Positions 11,389 through 22,698 of a stretch of 64,000 nt of DNA are shown piece by piece. Made by a program: the position numbers and the translations under genes. The notes under the pieces are model-generated. The model had not been told where the DNA came from, did no database searches, and saw nothing but the letters and a program-made list of their open reading frames with translations. The DNA comes from Cunninghamia lanceolata (lineage: Eukaryota; Streptophyta; Pinopsida; Cupressales; Cupressaceae), in NCBI GenBank assembly GCA_027924645.1, contig BSBN01000213.1:35528501-35592500 (forward strand), in the 5' to 3' direction. How positions within the stretch are numbered: the stretch's first letter is position 1; each line of letters starts with the position of its first letter.

Positions 11389-14300
11389 TGTTACATCCCC
11401 AACTTATGATTTAGCTTAATCTTATTTTTGTGTGGTAATCAAGATGATTAACCATAGTTCAATTATTAGATGTTGTGGAAATATCTGATTTAATCACTGA
11501 TAATGTGGATGCTAACTAGTGTTAGTTAGACATGAGATTACATGTTCATATGATTATTTAATTATTATGAATTACAAATCAGATGATGATGCACTGATCA
11601 TGATTTTATGATGGTGAGTGTGAATAGGAAATGAATCTTCCTTTGAAGACATAAGGAGAGTATCATCTGGGAGGAAGAGATAGATGTTGGGAAATGGGTC
11701 AAATTGCTATCTGAGTATCTAATTTTCATCCTTATGAACCCTCATAAGTCTGAGTGAGTTGTGTCTTTTCCTTTCTAGTCAGTTTCCTTTATGTGTTGAC
11801 ATGTCAGTTTGAGTTATCTCGACGATGTTTACGTCGACTCGACTAAATGATATTCCTAGAACATCAACATAAGTCGAGAGGTAGTCTCGCCAAGTGGTGG
11901 AGTACTTTCTTATTTCTTTATTTATTTTTGAACTGGGATTTTGAATCTATTATTCTTTATTATATAATACTTAGGGTTTATAGAGAAGAAGGGGGAGTGA
12001 AACTTGACCCCTAAATCGCATTTTGATTGTCACCATATTGGTGATGATGTCATTTGATGATATCTTGGAGTATTAAGGGTACCCTCATACATCATGTAGA
12101 TGCATGGGAAGTTTTTAAGGTATAACCATTTAACCTTGTTATCGAGGTCCTTTTTATTATTAATATATATGGGTTTTAAGTGTATGGGGTGATATCAACC
12201 ATGGTGAGTGGGATGAATAGAGGCCTTTCAGACCCACTTGGATCCGCACCTCATTGTCCACTTGTTAATGGAAAGCATGGACCTGAGAAAAGAGAACAAG
12301 GCCGCAGGGTGGCGGAGTGGGGTAATTGCTTACCCTTCGTGGAGCTAGAAGGTGGTAGGCTTATTGCATGCAAAGAGAATGGGAGACTTTTTTTGTGTAG
12401 TCTTTATTTTCACAGCACTTGAGGGAAAAGAGCAAGAACAAGGGATATAACCAGTTTTCTAGAAAGAAAACCTCAGAGATACAGCAGAGAGTTGGAGAAC
12501 AATGACACTCAGTCTAGAGATGTCAATAGGCCGACTCAGGTACTCATATACAATACCTACAGGTATGTTTTGAAGTCTCGAAAGACTATTATCATCTAGT
12601 ATGATAACAATACATTACCACTATGTGAATGGAGTCGACTATGTCAATGTTTAAAAGCTAAACTTGTTATAACTATTGTTTTGTGTTTATCATGGAAGGC
12701 CCTCGAGGCTGAAGCATTTGTAAAGGCTATTATTAACAGATCCTCGAGGTCCTAATTTTTGTTGTTTAATCTTGATATTGCATACATTATGGAGAGAATA
12801 TCTAGGCCCTTAAGGTTGTATACAAACTTATAATACAAACTTGTAATATCTGTTGATACCCAGTCGCTCGAGGCCCTTGAGGCCAAGCTAGTGCTTGTCG
12901 TAGCATACAATATACTTGTGTGCCGATATGGCATAATTTGAAAATGATTTAATGATAACACTGAAGCTATCATTGATGTGCTTGAGCTAACTGTGCTCAA
13001 GAAATAAAGTGTTTAAAACTATTATGATATGGTATGTGCTTTGGAAGAATCGGTCTGCATGTGGGCCAAGAACCTTCCTCGAACCATAATGATAACCTTC
13101 ATGAAACTTTACCCTATGAATGTGCATAGAGCACTTAACTACCATTCATGAGAACTATAACCATAGTGATAGTCTGCTAAAGAAGGTTATTAGGATAACC
13201 ATAATGCAGTCCTTAAATTTAAAAGAGTATATGTGTCGACTCCTTGTCAAAGAACCAGGTTAGATAAATGATAGCATTATTACTTAAAGGCAACATTAAA
13301 TGCATGTCAGTTTAATGGAGAGATTTCTCTTCTTGATGCTTATATCTTTATGAGATTGAGAACTAAGTTTAGTCTAAGTCTCTTACATTGTAATGTAAAT
13401 GAAACCCATTTTCTTTCAAGTGGCCAAACTCCATGAAGGGAGTATATAATGCTATGAACTCACAGGGTATATGAGTTGGAGTCTTTTGTTAAGACCATCT
13501 TATTGGATTAATGTACTATAGGTCTTTGATGTTATGATCTTAAACGTAAACTTTATGGTAGGTCAACATGAAACTGTGAACCTTGGGAGGTCCTAATCTG
13601 GAAAACTTGATGTGAATATTGTCATGTTCTAAATTGGAACAAAGTGACGAGGAGTCACAGGTTCCTTGTTACAAAAGCAACCTATTATATATAATCTACT
13701 CCCAGGATAGGAGTCAACTATCCTAGAATTGGACTAAGAATCAAACTGAACTTTCTTGTGCTAGACCTAGAGAGGTTGAACTAAGCATACTGTAGGATAA
13801 GACAACTTCTAAGTCAAGTAAGGGTGGTGGACATACGACTACGTTCATTGTGAAATGTATATGTATGTAAATATTTGGCCAAAGTAATGCATCCATCTCT
13901 GTGTGCATTAGTTAGTCCATAGTGCTCCATATGGCATAATGTTTCCAGTAGTGTCATACATAGTTAGAGTGGATCTATAGTTGTGTGATCGTGAAACATT
14001 ATGAAGGACACAACACCAGATACTCAAATGGTAGACCTAATGGTTCATTATATCTATACCTTCTATGAAGGGTAGGGCCACTTCTAGGTAGGAAGTTATG
14101 CAGGGGACTGTCAGTCTGTGGTTGGAGGAAAAGCACTCAGATGATGCTCTTCTTCCCAAGTAGAAGTCAAGTTGAGGCTTATAAAGATAGATGTCAAAAT
14201 TCCAGATGCTATGTTTTCTTTATATGACTTGATAGTCAATTATTATGTATCATTTTATATTTGATGCCTTGATCATAGATTTGTACATGTATAGTGAAGG

Positions 14301-14499
14301 TCATTCACTAATGTGGTATAATTAGATAATGTAATTCTAAGTTTTGTTATATTCTAGAAAACTATAATATGCTTAATTATTTTGATAATGTTAATTCATT
14401 TTTGTTTAACTATGATTCGGTTAATCAACATGTGTACTTACTTTTAGTTAAGATGATTAATTATGTTTAATTATGAGCATTATGGAATGTCATGTTATA
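11389..14499 (+). repeat. Element A 3' LTR (3111 bp, full-length form)
   Basis: It pairs with the 5' LTR over its whole length and carries the additional block 13248-13759 that the 5' copy lacks. CTTGT occurs at both edges of the block (13243-13247 and 13755-13759), so the difference is best explained as a deletion between short repeats in the 5' LTR. The right terminus reads TA instead of CA at 14498-14499. The CTCGAGGCC-type repeats are present at about 12700-12890. Confidence 0.92.
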
Positions 14500-14504
14500 G
14501 AACT

Positions 14505-15065
14505 AGAGGGCATAGCATGAAATCCTATAGAGAGTATAACATATTCATAGCAAGACTACTGGAAGACCAACAAGAGTTGTTCATAGAAATGTTCTTGAAC
14601 CCTCAGGAGGTCACACTAGATAACAAGGGCACAAGACAAAACCAAGCCCCAATAGGTCCACAAAATGCTAACATGAGAATCTATCAGGACCTGTTTCCTG
14701 CACATAAGGATACAAAAGCAACAAATGAAAACGAAGTAGCCCAAGGTAACAACACCAATATCCCACCATAGTTAAGACAAAAAGGAGAAGCTAGGATGTT
14801 GGGGCTGGTCTAAATACTACATAGTGAAGAAGAGGAAGGAGATCTTGAGAATGAACAAGAGGAAATACATGAAAGCACTGTCTTGGTGGTTGAGCCAATA
14901 CCATCACCGATTGAACCTTACAAACTCATCAAAGATTTGAAGAAGAACTACGCACACATATCATTCATTGACCTTCTTAGGAATTCTCCCTTGCATCGCT
15001 CAACACTATTGAAAGCAATAAGGTTGAAGTATCTCAATCAAATTACACCTCCACCTAGTGAGTAA
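14505..15065 (+). pseudogene. Element H gag, C-terminal part, after the A insertion
   Basis: The first codons complete the zinc finger begun before element A (RTRGHSMKSYREY). The last Cys position reads Ser, so the finger is damaged. The frame continues through an Asn/Gln-rich stretch to 14771, breaks, and resumes at 14883-15065 in a helical segment (PYKLIKDLKKNYAHISFIDLLRN) of the type found just before the protease in Tat and Athila elements. Frame continuity across the 5-bp duplication shows this was one gene before A landed. Confidence 0.7.
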
Positions 15066-15074
15066 ATCAACCAT

Positions 15075-15513
15075 GTGGATTTTTACATAAGCCCACTGAA
15101 TTCTGAGCTCAAAGACCTAGGTTTTTTCTTTGACTTAAAACAAATGCCTTCTGAGGCAGAGTTAACCAAGAAAGGAGACCCTGTGCTGTACTTGCAAGTG
15201 TGGATCTATGACACCTACATTAAAAGAACACTAATTGATGATAGAGCAGTAGTAAACATAGTTTTGTTCTCTCTTTTAGAGAGAATGGGTTATGGGCGCA
15301 CTAATATCACCACTTCTTGAGACACTCTAAGTGGCTATGATAGGAAAGATCATGCTTCCTATAACTCTAGGACCTAAGACTATCCCAACCATGTTTTATG
15401 TCATCGAAAAGGACATGGGATATAATTTTCTTCTTAGGAGACCATGGACACATAGGATGAAGGTTGTACCATCAACATTATTCTAGGAGGCTCAATTCCT
15501 ACATTTAGGGAAG
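15075..15513 (+). pseudogene. Element H protease remnant
   Basis: The segment reads YLQVWIYDTYIKRTLIDDRA and then a VVNI/LERMGY stretch, matching the aspartic protease core of Tat/Athila elements. The normal active-site triplet D-x-G-A is replaced by DDRA at about 15237-15248, so the catalytic loop is lost. A second frame further on (about 15345-15470) carries a GYNFLLRRPWTH motif equal to the conserved ILGRPWIH block that follows the protease in this lineage. Several stops and one frameshift are present. Confidence 0.7.
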
Positions 15514-16071
15514 GTGCATATTGTGAAGGGAGATCCGAGACCTTTTAGCATGCTAAAATCAAACACATCAAACAAAAGGATAGGCATCCCTATAGATTAT
15601 GGAATTCCTACAAACAAAATTTTAGTTCCTAGTCCTATGCCACAATCAATATGCATTAAGAGGACAAAGATCCCAGAAAAGACTATAAACAATTTAGAGA
15701 TGAAAGCCTTAGAAAGCAAGGCATTACTAAAGAAAAAAGAGGTTATTCCCAAAGAAAAGATAGTGAAAATCATGGAATGGATAGAGAAGGATGGACCTCT
15801 CCAATTCCCTCTGGAAGTACTCATGTTCAATATACAACCGGATTACAAACTCTTTCCTTGCATAGGGGAGAAGCCTCATAGAACTGAAGGACCAATATTT
15901 GAAACAACTACGTTAGATTTAAGATATGCAGGCCCTCATGCTTTCTCAAATCCTAAAGAAGATGTGATAGAAAGTTATACTCCTCTATCACCCTTAAGTG
16001 AATCACGTGACCCTAAGACACCAAAACAAAGTGAATCGTATGAACCTCTCCAACCCATAGAAGAGTCATAA
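15514..16071 (+). pseudogene. Element H post-protease linker
   Basis: The open frame of 185 codons is rich in Lys, Pro and Ser, with a Pro/Ser/Glu-rich tail (repeated SESRDP and QSESYEP). In Tat elements this position holds the linker between protease and RT. I see no catalytic motif and no G-patch. The function is unknown, and assignment to the linker rests on position. Confidence 0.45.
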
Positions 16072-16084
16072 ACCATTAACACCT

Positions 16085-16471
16085 GTGGAAGATGTAAATT
16101 CTATTGACAATGAATCTACCAACATAATAGGAGTTCTCCCAAGGATGTTCATGGTATATCAACTACAAGTGCAACACACCACTTCGGCCTTAGTGCAATC
16201 AAATGAGCTTGGTGAATGGGAAGCACCCTTAGTGCAAATTGAGATGGTTGAGAGACTCCCAGATGAAGATGAAGAGAGTGAGGGTACATTTCATAAAGAA
16301 TGGAAAATGCAAGTGTCAGTTAGCACTGATGATTCTGTCATCTTTGAGTTGTCAGGAAGCTACATTGGGTATGTTATAGATTTGAGACCTAAGCCTAGTG
16401 GGAGGACGAGTATAAGATTTGTCTGTCCTAATGAGCAAAGGGAGCCTCAAACTCCCTTTGAACTATTCTAG
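16085..16471 (+). pseudogene. Element H unrecognised 128-codon segment
   Basis: An acidic stretch (ERLPDEDEESEG) is followed by a compact region with VSTDDSVIFELSGSYIGYVI and GRTSIRFVCPNEQREPQTPF. It does not resemble RT, RNase H or integrase. It sits exactly where the deleted pol domains should be. It could be a rearranged leftover or captured sequence, and I cannot name it. Confidence 0.35.
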
Positions 16472-16634
16472 TTTTTTCAAAACATTCAAGGTAGAAAAGA
16501 TGTAAAGATTTAAATGCAAGAGTAATTCGAGATGCTAATGGAATTGCTAAGGTGCAATGGAGTCTTGTATTGGACACCTTCCCATCAACAAGCTTTCCAA
16601 GATTTGCTCCATCTTAGATTACCAAGATAAACCA

Positions 16635-16872
16635 CTGAGATAGAAATAATAGAATCAAATGATAAACCCTACAGAGTAGGAGAACTTTTCCTAAGAAGAG
16701 GTAGTACAAAAAACAAAAAGAGAAGACAAAAGAGAACATTTACAGAGGATTGGAAGGGTCCCTATATGGCTAAAGAAGATGTTGGAAATGGTACCTATCT
16801 CTTGTGCACAATGGAGGGAGAGGAATTTGGTGAAATAGTCAATGCCTTTCACCTCAAGAAATACTATGTCTG
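16635..16872 (+). pseudogene. Element H integrase C-terminal (GPY-type) tail
   Basis: The frame reads KPYRVGELFLRR, a Lys-rich insert, then DWKGPYMAKEDVGNGTYLL and ends NAFHLKKYYV followed by a stop. This is the usual C-terminal tail of Tat/Athila integrase, with its GPY motif and LKKYY end. The catalytic core and zinc region upstream are absent. Only about 170 bases of unassigned sequence separate it from the previous segment, showing a pol-internal deletion. Confidence 0.8.
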
Positions 16873-18490
16873 AAAATCATAAAAATCATAAAACATAAAA
16901 ATTTAAAAAAATCAAATATTCCAAAAATTAAAAAAAATCATAAAAGTCAAAAATGTCAAAAAGAACTTGTTTATTGCATTTCAGTATCATTACAGTGAAT
17001 AACTTTCTCTTATATTATTTTCATTTCTGTAAGGAGTCTAAGGTTGCCTTGGTATATGTGATCCTTTCAAGTACTGAGAATTCCCATTTTCACAATCGTC
17101 ATTTCCCCCCTACATTCCCAGTGATTCTAATCAAAGCCTAGCTCTTAGCTTTATACTGATCCCAGTCTTAATGAGCCAAGATATTAGGTCTAAGAAAAGT
17201 CAGTATTCAAACCTACCATGTTCAAAGGAAGCTTGCAAGTAGATCTTCCCAATTCTTCCCTAGTAGAAAAGAAGTTCAACTGGATTATGAAAACTTTTGG
17301 TGGTGCTCAGCCCCTTATCTTTCCTGGCCAAAAATGCTAGGAGAATCAAAACTCTGAAGGAAGCAATCTACAATATGAGTAAATAAAAAAATGAGTGATC
17401 AAAATAAGAGTTTTGAGAAAAGTGAGAATTGAGAGATCAAATTACTGCATATCCAAAGTTTCAAAAGCATTCATTTTCATAAAAGTCCAAAATTGAAAAA
17501 AAAGAGAAAATCAAGTGAGGCATTCTAGAAAATACCAAAAAGTAGAAAATACAAAAAAAAAGAGTCACAAAAAAAAGAGTGAAAGAGAGAAGATTGTTGA
17601 ATGTCCATACTCTTGGGTGGAGATTAGTCTAAGCTTAAAGCTTCAAGAGTGACATTCTATTAGAGGAAATAAAAGAGAAAGGTACAAAGTACACACATGC
17701 ACTAGCTGAGCAAAGCCAAGAGTCTAGTAGTCTTTAGGATCATTTTCTATCTAGGGACCCTAGTTCTTTCCCACTCATCCTTTACCCCGGGTCTATCTTG
17801 CTTGCCATCTATGATCTAAGTCTAGTGAACATCAATAAAATTTGTTACTTGTCTAAGTTGAAATCTTGTCAAATTGTCTTATCTAGATAAGGATCAGTGT
17901 TTAGCCTCTAGCAAAGCCCAAATTTAGAATGACTCCATTTTCACTCCCGCTCCCCACTTGAGTTTTGATTCCCTATCTCATAGACTTGAATAGGTCTCTT
18001 ATACCAGAATAACCTGCAATCCCCTAGATTGAAAATCCTATTAAAGAGAAGCCATACTGTTTGTTCCACAATGCATTCATATCAAAATTAGAAAAATAGC
18101 TTCAAAGTAATAAATTCAATGTCATAGCTCATGACATTCCATAGAAGTAAAAGTTTTTCAACATCCCTTATTTTCTTGCATCTGCATATCATGACCTGCA
18201 TTTCATATATATCCCAAAAAATTACAAAAACATGTCATCATTATCATGCTTGCATTCTTAGAGTTGAAGGTCAAAACATAATCAAAGAGTTCTTAAACTT
18301 CCAAAGTGCACAAGAGACGAGTACTCGTATGATAGAAAAACAACCATAAAAAGACAAACTTTCATCGATATATCAAAAGTTTACATTCACAAGAGTACAA
18401 GAACTAGGACAAAATGCTCTTGAAGCAAAGTGAGGCTCCCCATGCAAGGGGGCATGGTTTCAAGAAAAGAAAATAGACTCAAGGGCAGTT
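16873..18490 (+). other. Element H untranslated region after pol
   Basis: There is no gene on either strand. The first 90 bases are A-rich with repeated AAAATCATAAAA-like words. Another A-rich tract lies at about 17370-17590 and includes AAAAAAAAGAG repeated twice. The rest is unremarkable. Tat elements commonly have a long space between pol and the 3' LTR. Confidence 0.5.
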
Positions 18491-18505
18491 CCCTCCAACG
18501 GAACC

Positions 18506-19865
18506 CTAAGGACTCCTTCTCCTCTGTCTATGTGTACCACTAGTCACTCCATGAGACCTGTGTGAGGGAGGTGCCCTACTATGAACATGAGAGTGTGAAG
18601 CTCTCGCAGTGCTAATCTCACACTGCCAAAATCCAAGGTGAGCCATATCACAAAGCACCTGATTCTCACCCCTAAGAATGAGATTCTTGGCCTTCAAGGT
18701 AGCACTCTCTAGGAATCCATGATAAGAAGGACTAAAAATATCAGTGTCACCCAGCCATAGGGGGCACACTAGGATCAACTAAAAGCATCTCTCAGGTCAG
18801 CCTAGTGAAGGGGGAAACTAAACCAATGTTGATCTTATGAACAAAACCCTTCCACTCCTCAACGCTACCTGTAAAGTAAGTAAATACAAAAGGATGCGAT
18901 GATAAAAAGGAAAGAAAAGAAAGGATAATGCGAGATTAAAAAATAGTAAAAAGATCACGTGGGTCGCCACGCTCCTAGGTGGGATCTAGTTGCTGCATCA
19001 CCTCATCAGAGTGAGGAGGTCTTAGAACTATGAAGGAACCCTTAGGTATATCATCCTCATCAGAGTTTGTATCCTATGTACCCTCTACTAGTCCCTCATC
19101 AAATAAGTCATCCCCATCAGGAACGTAGTCCTCGTCAGTAGAATCGGAGTCATCCACCACAATGAGTCCTCAGGAAGGAGCTCCTATCCCTCCCCTCTAT
19201 CCACCTCTCGGTGTCCTAGAAGCTCTAGTAATAAAAACTCTAGGGGTTAAAGGGGTCCAAGCAACGGTCCTCTAGCCAATTTCACCAATCTCCTAGATAC
19301 ATCTGTAACAAGTAGGTACTGGGGGCAACTCCTTAGGGAAGTCCTCACCAAACTATTGTAAGACATGCTGAACATGATGAGCCTCAACTAGACCATTACA
19401 ATCTGAAAGCTCTGATATGCTAAGACAATGCTCCCTGATCTAATCATGTGACCATGCGCCCTCTATATTTGAATAAGGGTTAGAAATCATATATGCTTCT
19501 ATAAGAGTAGCCACAACATGTAAAGAAGTATCAAAGTGGCCCACATGAGCCCACCTAGCTGCTCTTGGCAGTCGCCTGTCAAGAAGAGGAATCTCCTTCT
19601 GATAAGGCCATATGATAGAAGTCCTTGTAGACCATGGACAGGATGTCTGGCCCCCAAGTTGAAAATCTACCCTACTCAATACCCTGTATAATTGGTACCC
19701 CAACACCATCTCAAGTGAGCTGAGGATTTGTCTCCAGACAGCCTCAATGCAATCAAACCAATTAGGAACTTCCTCAAGAGAGTAATGGAAAGTTATGGTA
19801 TTGAGGTGAGCTAAACTCTAGTCTGATCCTCAGGGTGACTCACCCCCATAATATGTACCCAAGAA
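18506..19865 (-). pseudogene. Element H antisense extra ORF, C-terminal part
   Basis: Read on the minus strand, this continues the ORF that starts at about 28160 beyond element B. It begins in a region with a WFDCIEAVW and LGYQLYRVLSRVDFQLGG stretch, then RLPRAARWAHVGHFDTSLHV, and is broken by stops. An acidic section follows at about 19165-18980 (DDSDSTDEDYVPDGDD, SDEDDIPKG). A short helical, Ser/Arg-rich tail ends at a stop at 18506. Several stops are TAG where Gln would be plausible. The acidic region and antisense position are like the extra ORFs known in Tat elements. The function is unknown; the N-terminal part resembles a plant mobile domain. Confidence 0.55.
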
Positions 19866-19870
19866 GTCTT

Positions 19871-21567
19871 TGGTGTAGGAGCACCCCTTCGAAATAAAGA
19901 ATAAGTCTAATTATAGTATGTTTTTAGTTTATGATGTAATAAGGTCCATTGGACCAATCCTTATGTTTTAAGTCAATCTAGGATGGTGTGTTGACAATTA
20001 TAGTTTGTTATGCTAGCTATCCTCCCAGCTGCTTGGAAGCTCCCACTAGGAATCGAGTCTATACTACTCGTGAGGAGTAGTTATTTATGCCCTAGATTAG
20101 TTTGTTTAGATATAGTTTAGCGTTGCATATGAAAAACAAAGACATTGTGTTTTGGAGATCAGACTGAGTATTGTGATACAGTGGGGCTGTGATATTTGTA
20201 TGCATTTCTGTTATTGAAATAAAGAAGATCCTGTTGTTTCATTTGTCTAATCTTCAATCTATCTGTGTAGTCAATTTTGATTTTCCAAGCGAAATGGATT
20301 CATTCATCCATTCTACCAGTTGATTCTTTGAATCGGTGGAATGGACATGTACAGTAGTTTAGTTTGCAGTTTCATTTTTCTATTTTTGTATTTCATGTTT
20401 TTGGGATCGATTTATAGCATGCTATGATCTATCCTAGCATCCTCATGTGCTAGGGTTTGAAGGATAAAATCTAAGTTAAGATTGCCCAGAAAATAGATCG
20501 GCCTGATCTCTATGTTTTCCGCGTGAAATTTGTGAAGTTTCAAGGGTTTTGTTGAAATGTACATTTGACGGATATACAATTTTTGTATGCGACATACAAT
20601 CCATGTGTATATCGCATTTGTATCTGTGCATATATCACTTTTGCATCCGAGGATCATTTCGTGTGTATCCATCATTCGCATGTCACTGTTGTATGTTGGA
20701 ACATACAAGCAGTCGGAGATACATTTGATTCATGCAAGCGAGTCAAAAATGAGTCAAAGATACATTCACCAAAGATAGATGGAAGATGTATCTTTTGTCT
20801 GCATATCAGGTTTGTACATTCTAAATGTACATTGAAGAAATACATTCAAGATATACAAAGTTTGTGTATATCGCTGAGGGGCATCAGGTCATACAAGTTC
20901 TGAGTATACATCTTTTGGTATACACTCTGTGAGTATACTGCATTTGCATGTTTCTGTGTATACGTCAAATGCATTTTATGGTTTGTATATAGCGAATGTA
21001 TATTTCAAATATACATTTGGGTGATACAAGGGAAGGTCAATGGTCAGTGGATTGCGGAAGGGATATTCCAAGAGATATTTGATGAATGCATATTCAGTAT
21101 TGTACATTTTGATTGTATGTCCGAACATACATTCCAGAGATACAAGGGTTTGATACAAAGAAGTCAATGTCGGTCAAAGGAAGGATTGTATGTTTTGTTT
21201 GTATCTAGCGCTTGTATATTGAAAATATACATCACACTTATACATTGTCAAAAGATACATCAGGCGACCGGTATTGGAGGTAACAGGAACCGTATCAGCT
21301 GGTTGAAGCTTGTATGTACCGCTGTGACAATAGTCATCGGCATAGTTCGGTTTGGAGAAGCCGATAGGCAGGGTCTTGCCGATAGGCAATATAAGTGAAT
21401 CACACATCGGGGTGAGATGGGTATCGAAGTGGACGGTGTTTGAGATACCGATGGTTTCAGTCTGGCTGATAGGATATGCTGGTGTGACATTTAACAACTC
21501 TTGCCGATGGAATAAGAAACTTCAAATTCCACCACTAGAGAACATTTCCAGCTGTGGCTCTGCATCA
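19871..21567 (+). repeat. Element B 5' LTR (1697 bp)
   Basis: It contains two unusual internal zones. The first, about 20555-21260, is packed with TACAT/ATGTA and GTATAC words. The second, 21330-21510, repeats CCGATAGG-like words. Compared with the 3' LTR it holds about 165 extra bases near 20960-21140 and about 15 near 20031-20048. The many short ORFs here, on both strands, are by-products of the repeated words and are not genes. Confidence 0.93.
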
Positions 21568-21570
21568 TAG

Positions 21571-21582
21571 TGGTATCAGAGC
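21571..21582 (+). other. Element B primer binding site (initiator Met tRNA)
   Basis: TGGTATCAGAGC, a perfect match to the common plant initiator-methionine tRNA primer site, lies three bases after the LTR end. Confidence 0.95.
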
Positions 21583-21618
21583 TAAGGAGTATCTTCTAGG
21601 AAGATAAAGAAATATAGA

Positions 21619-22698
21619 ATGTCAGAAGAAGAAGGAACATCAAAACTTCCAGCAAAGATGACCAATGCTGAGTTGGCTATTTTGGTCAAGAAGTAGATTG
21701 CAGAGAGCATTGCTATAAATGTTTAGAATCAGGTGTTGAGAAATGAGTTGGAGAAGTTGAGGGATAGAGTAGGTTCTGGTAAAGAAGAAGATAGGGATGA
21801 AGAGGAAATCCCTAGGGGGAACAAGGTAGACATTCCTGAAGACCAAAGACCCTTGATAAATGCCCTCAAATCCATGGAGAGGAGAACCATGGATGTGAAA
21901 CTGGATTTGCCAGTGTTTACAGGAAAGATGGATCCTAATTCGGTGATGGAGTGGATAGACTCCCTAAATAACTTCTTTGAGACAGAGGAGATACCAGAAC
22001 ACCAGAGGGTAAAGATAGCCCAATCAAAAATGAAAGAGGCTGCATTAACTTGGTGGAATTTCATCCAAGATGACAGAGTACAAGAAGGAAAGCGCAAAGT
22101 TGCTACATGGAAGACGATGATGGCTTTAGTGAAAGAAACCTATGTTCCATTGGATTACAGCATCCAATTGCATAAGAGGAAACAAAATTTGAAGTAGAAG
22201 GAACCAGATGTCAGCTCATATCCAGAAGAATTTATGAAACTTTGTGTCAAGACAAAAGTAAAAGAGAGTGAGGAAGAAAGGGTAGCCAGATACCTTAATG
22301 GATTGAGGTTCAACATTCAGGAAGATTTGAATATGCATAACCCAGATACAGTTCAGAAATATTTTCAGTTGGCATTGAAAGTGGAAGAGAAGTTAAAGAG
22401 AAGACAAGAATAGAACAATAGAGGAAGAGGAAAACAACAAAGAGGTGGAAGAGGTCCTTTCAGAGGCAGAGGACATGGATTTGGATATTAGGGAGAATCC
22501 AGTCATGCCAACAGCAAGGGAGATAACAGTCAAAACTAGAGAGGAAGTTACAATCAGTAAGAAAACTTCAGAGGCAAAAGACCTTTCAGAGGAAGATCTC
22601 AGGGCAGAGGATCCATCAAATGTTATAATTGTAATAAAGAAGGCCATATAGCCAGTAGATGTCCAGAAAAGGCAACAAGTTCAACAGGAGAAAGGAGA
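21619..22698 (+). pseudogene. Element B gag
   Basis: The start ATG at 21619 lies shortly after the primer site and begins MSEEEGTSKLP. A charged helical region follows (LRNELEKLRDRV). The capsid core is at about 21900-22330 with LPVFTGKMDP, WIDSLNNFF and the conserved ALTWWNFI. An Arg/Gly-rich RGRG region follows, then a CCHC knuckle at 22621-22665 (CYNCNKEGHIASRC). The frame is continuous with pol. In-frame stops at 21694, 21724, 22195 and about 22410, 22490, 22540 and 22560 are mainly TAG. The product would form particles and bind element RNA. Confidence 0.88.

Larger units (their letters stand above)
3398..14499 (+). mobile_element. Element A: chromovirus-type (Tekay/Del-like) Ty3/gypsy retrotransposon, complete but inactive
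   Basis: The element has two long LTRs (3398-5994 and 11389-14499), a primer binding site, a gag-pol remnant in the order gag, protease, RT, RNase H, integrase and chromodomain, and a polypurine tract. The 5-bp duplication GAACT flanks it at 3393-3397 and 14500-14504. The ends are TG...CA on the left LTR and TG...TA on the right, where one C-to-T change has hit the terminus. The insertion target is gag of element H. Very long LTRs plus a C-terminal chromodomain and LGPE-type integrase tail resemble the Tekay/Del group. About nine substitutions were counted by hand in the first 145 aligned LTR bases. Confidence 0.92.

Noticed and set aside
20412..21570. Many overlapping ORFs on both strands in LTR B, and again at 27225-27689
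   Set aside because: They arise from the TACAT/GTATAC word repeats, are Cys/Tyr/Ile-rich on any frame, and sit in an LTR.
21571..21582. TGGTATCAGAGC as part of a tRNA gene
   Set aside because: It is the complement of a tRNA 3' end directly after an LTR, with no cloverleaf around it.
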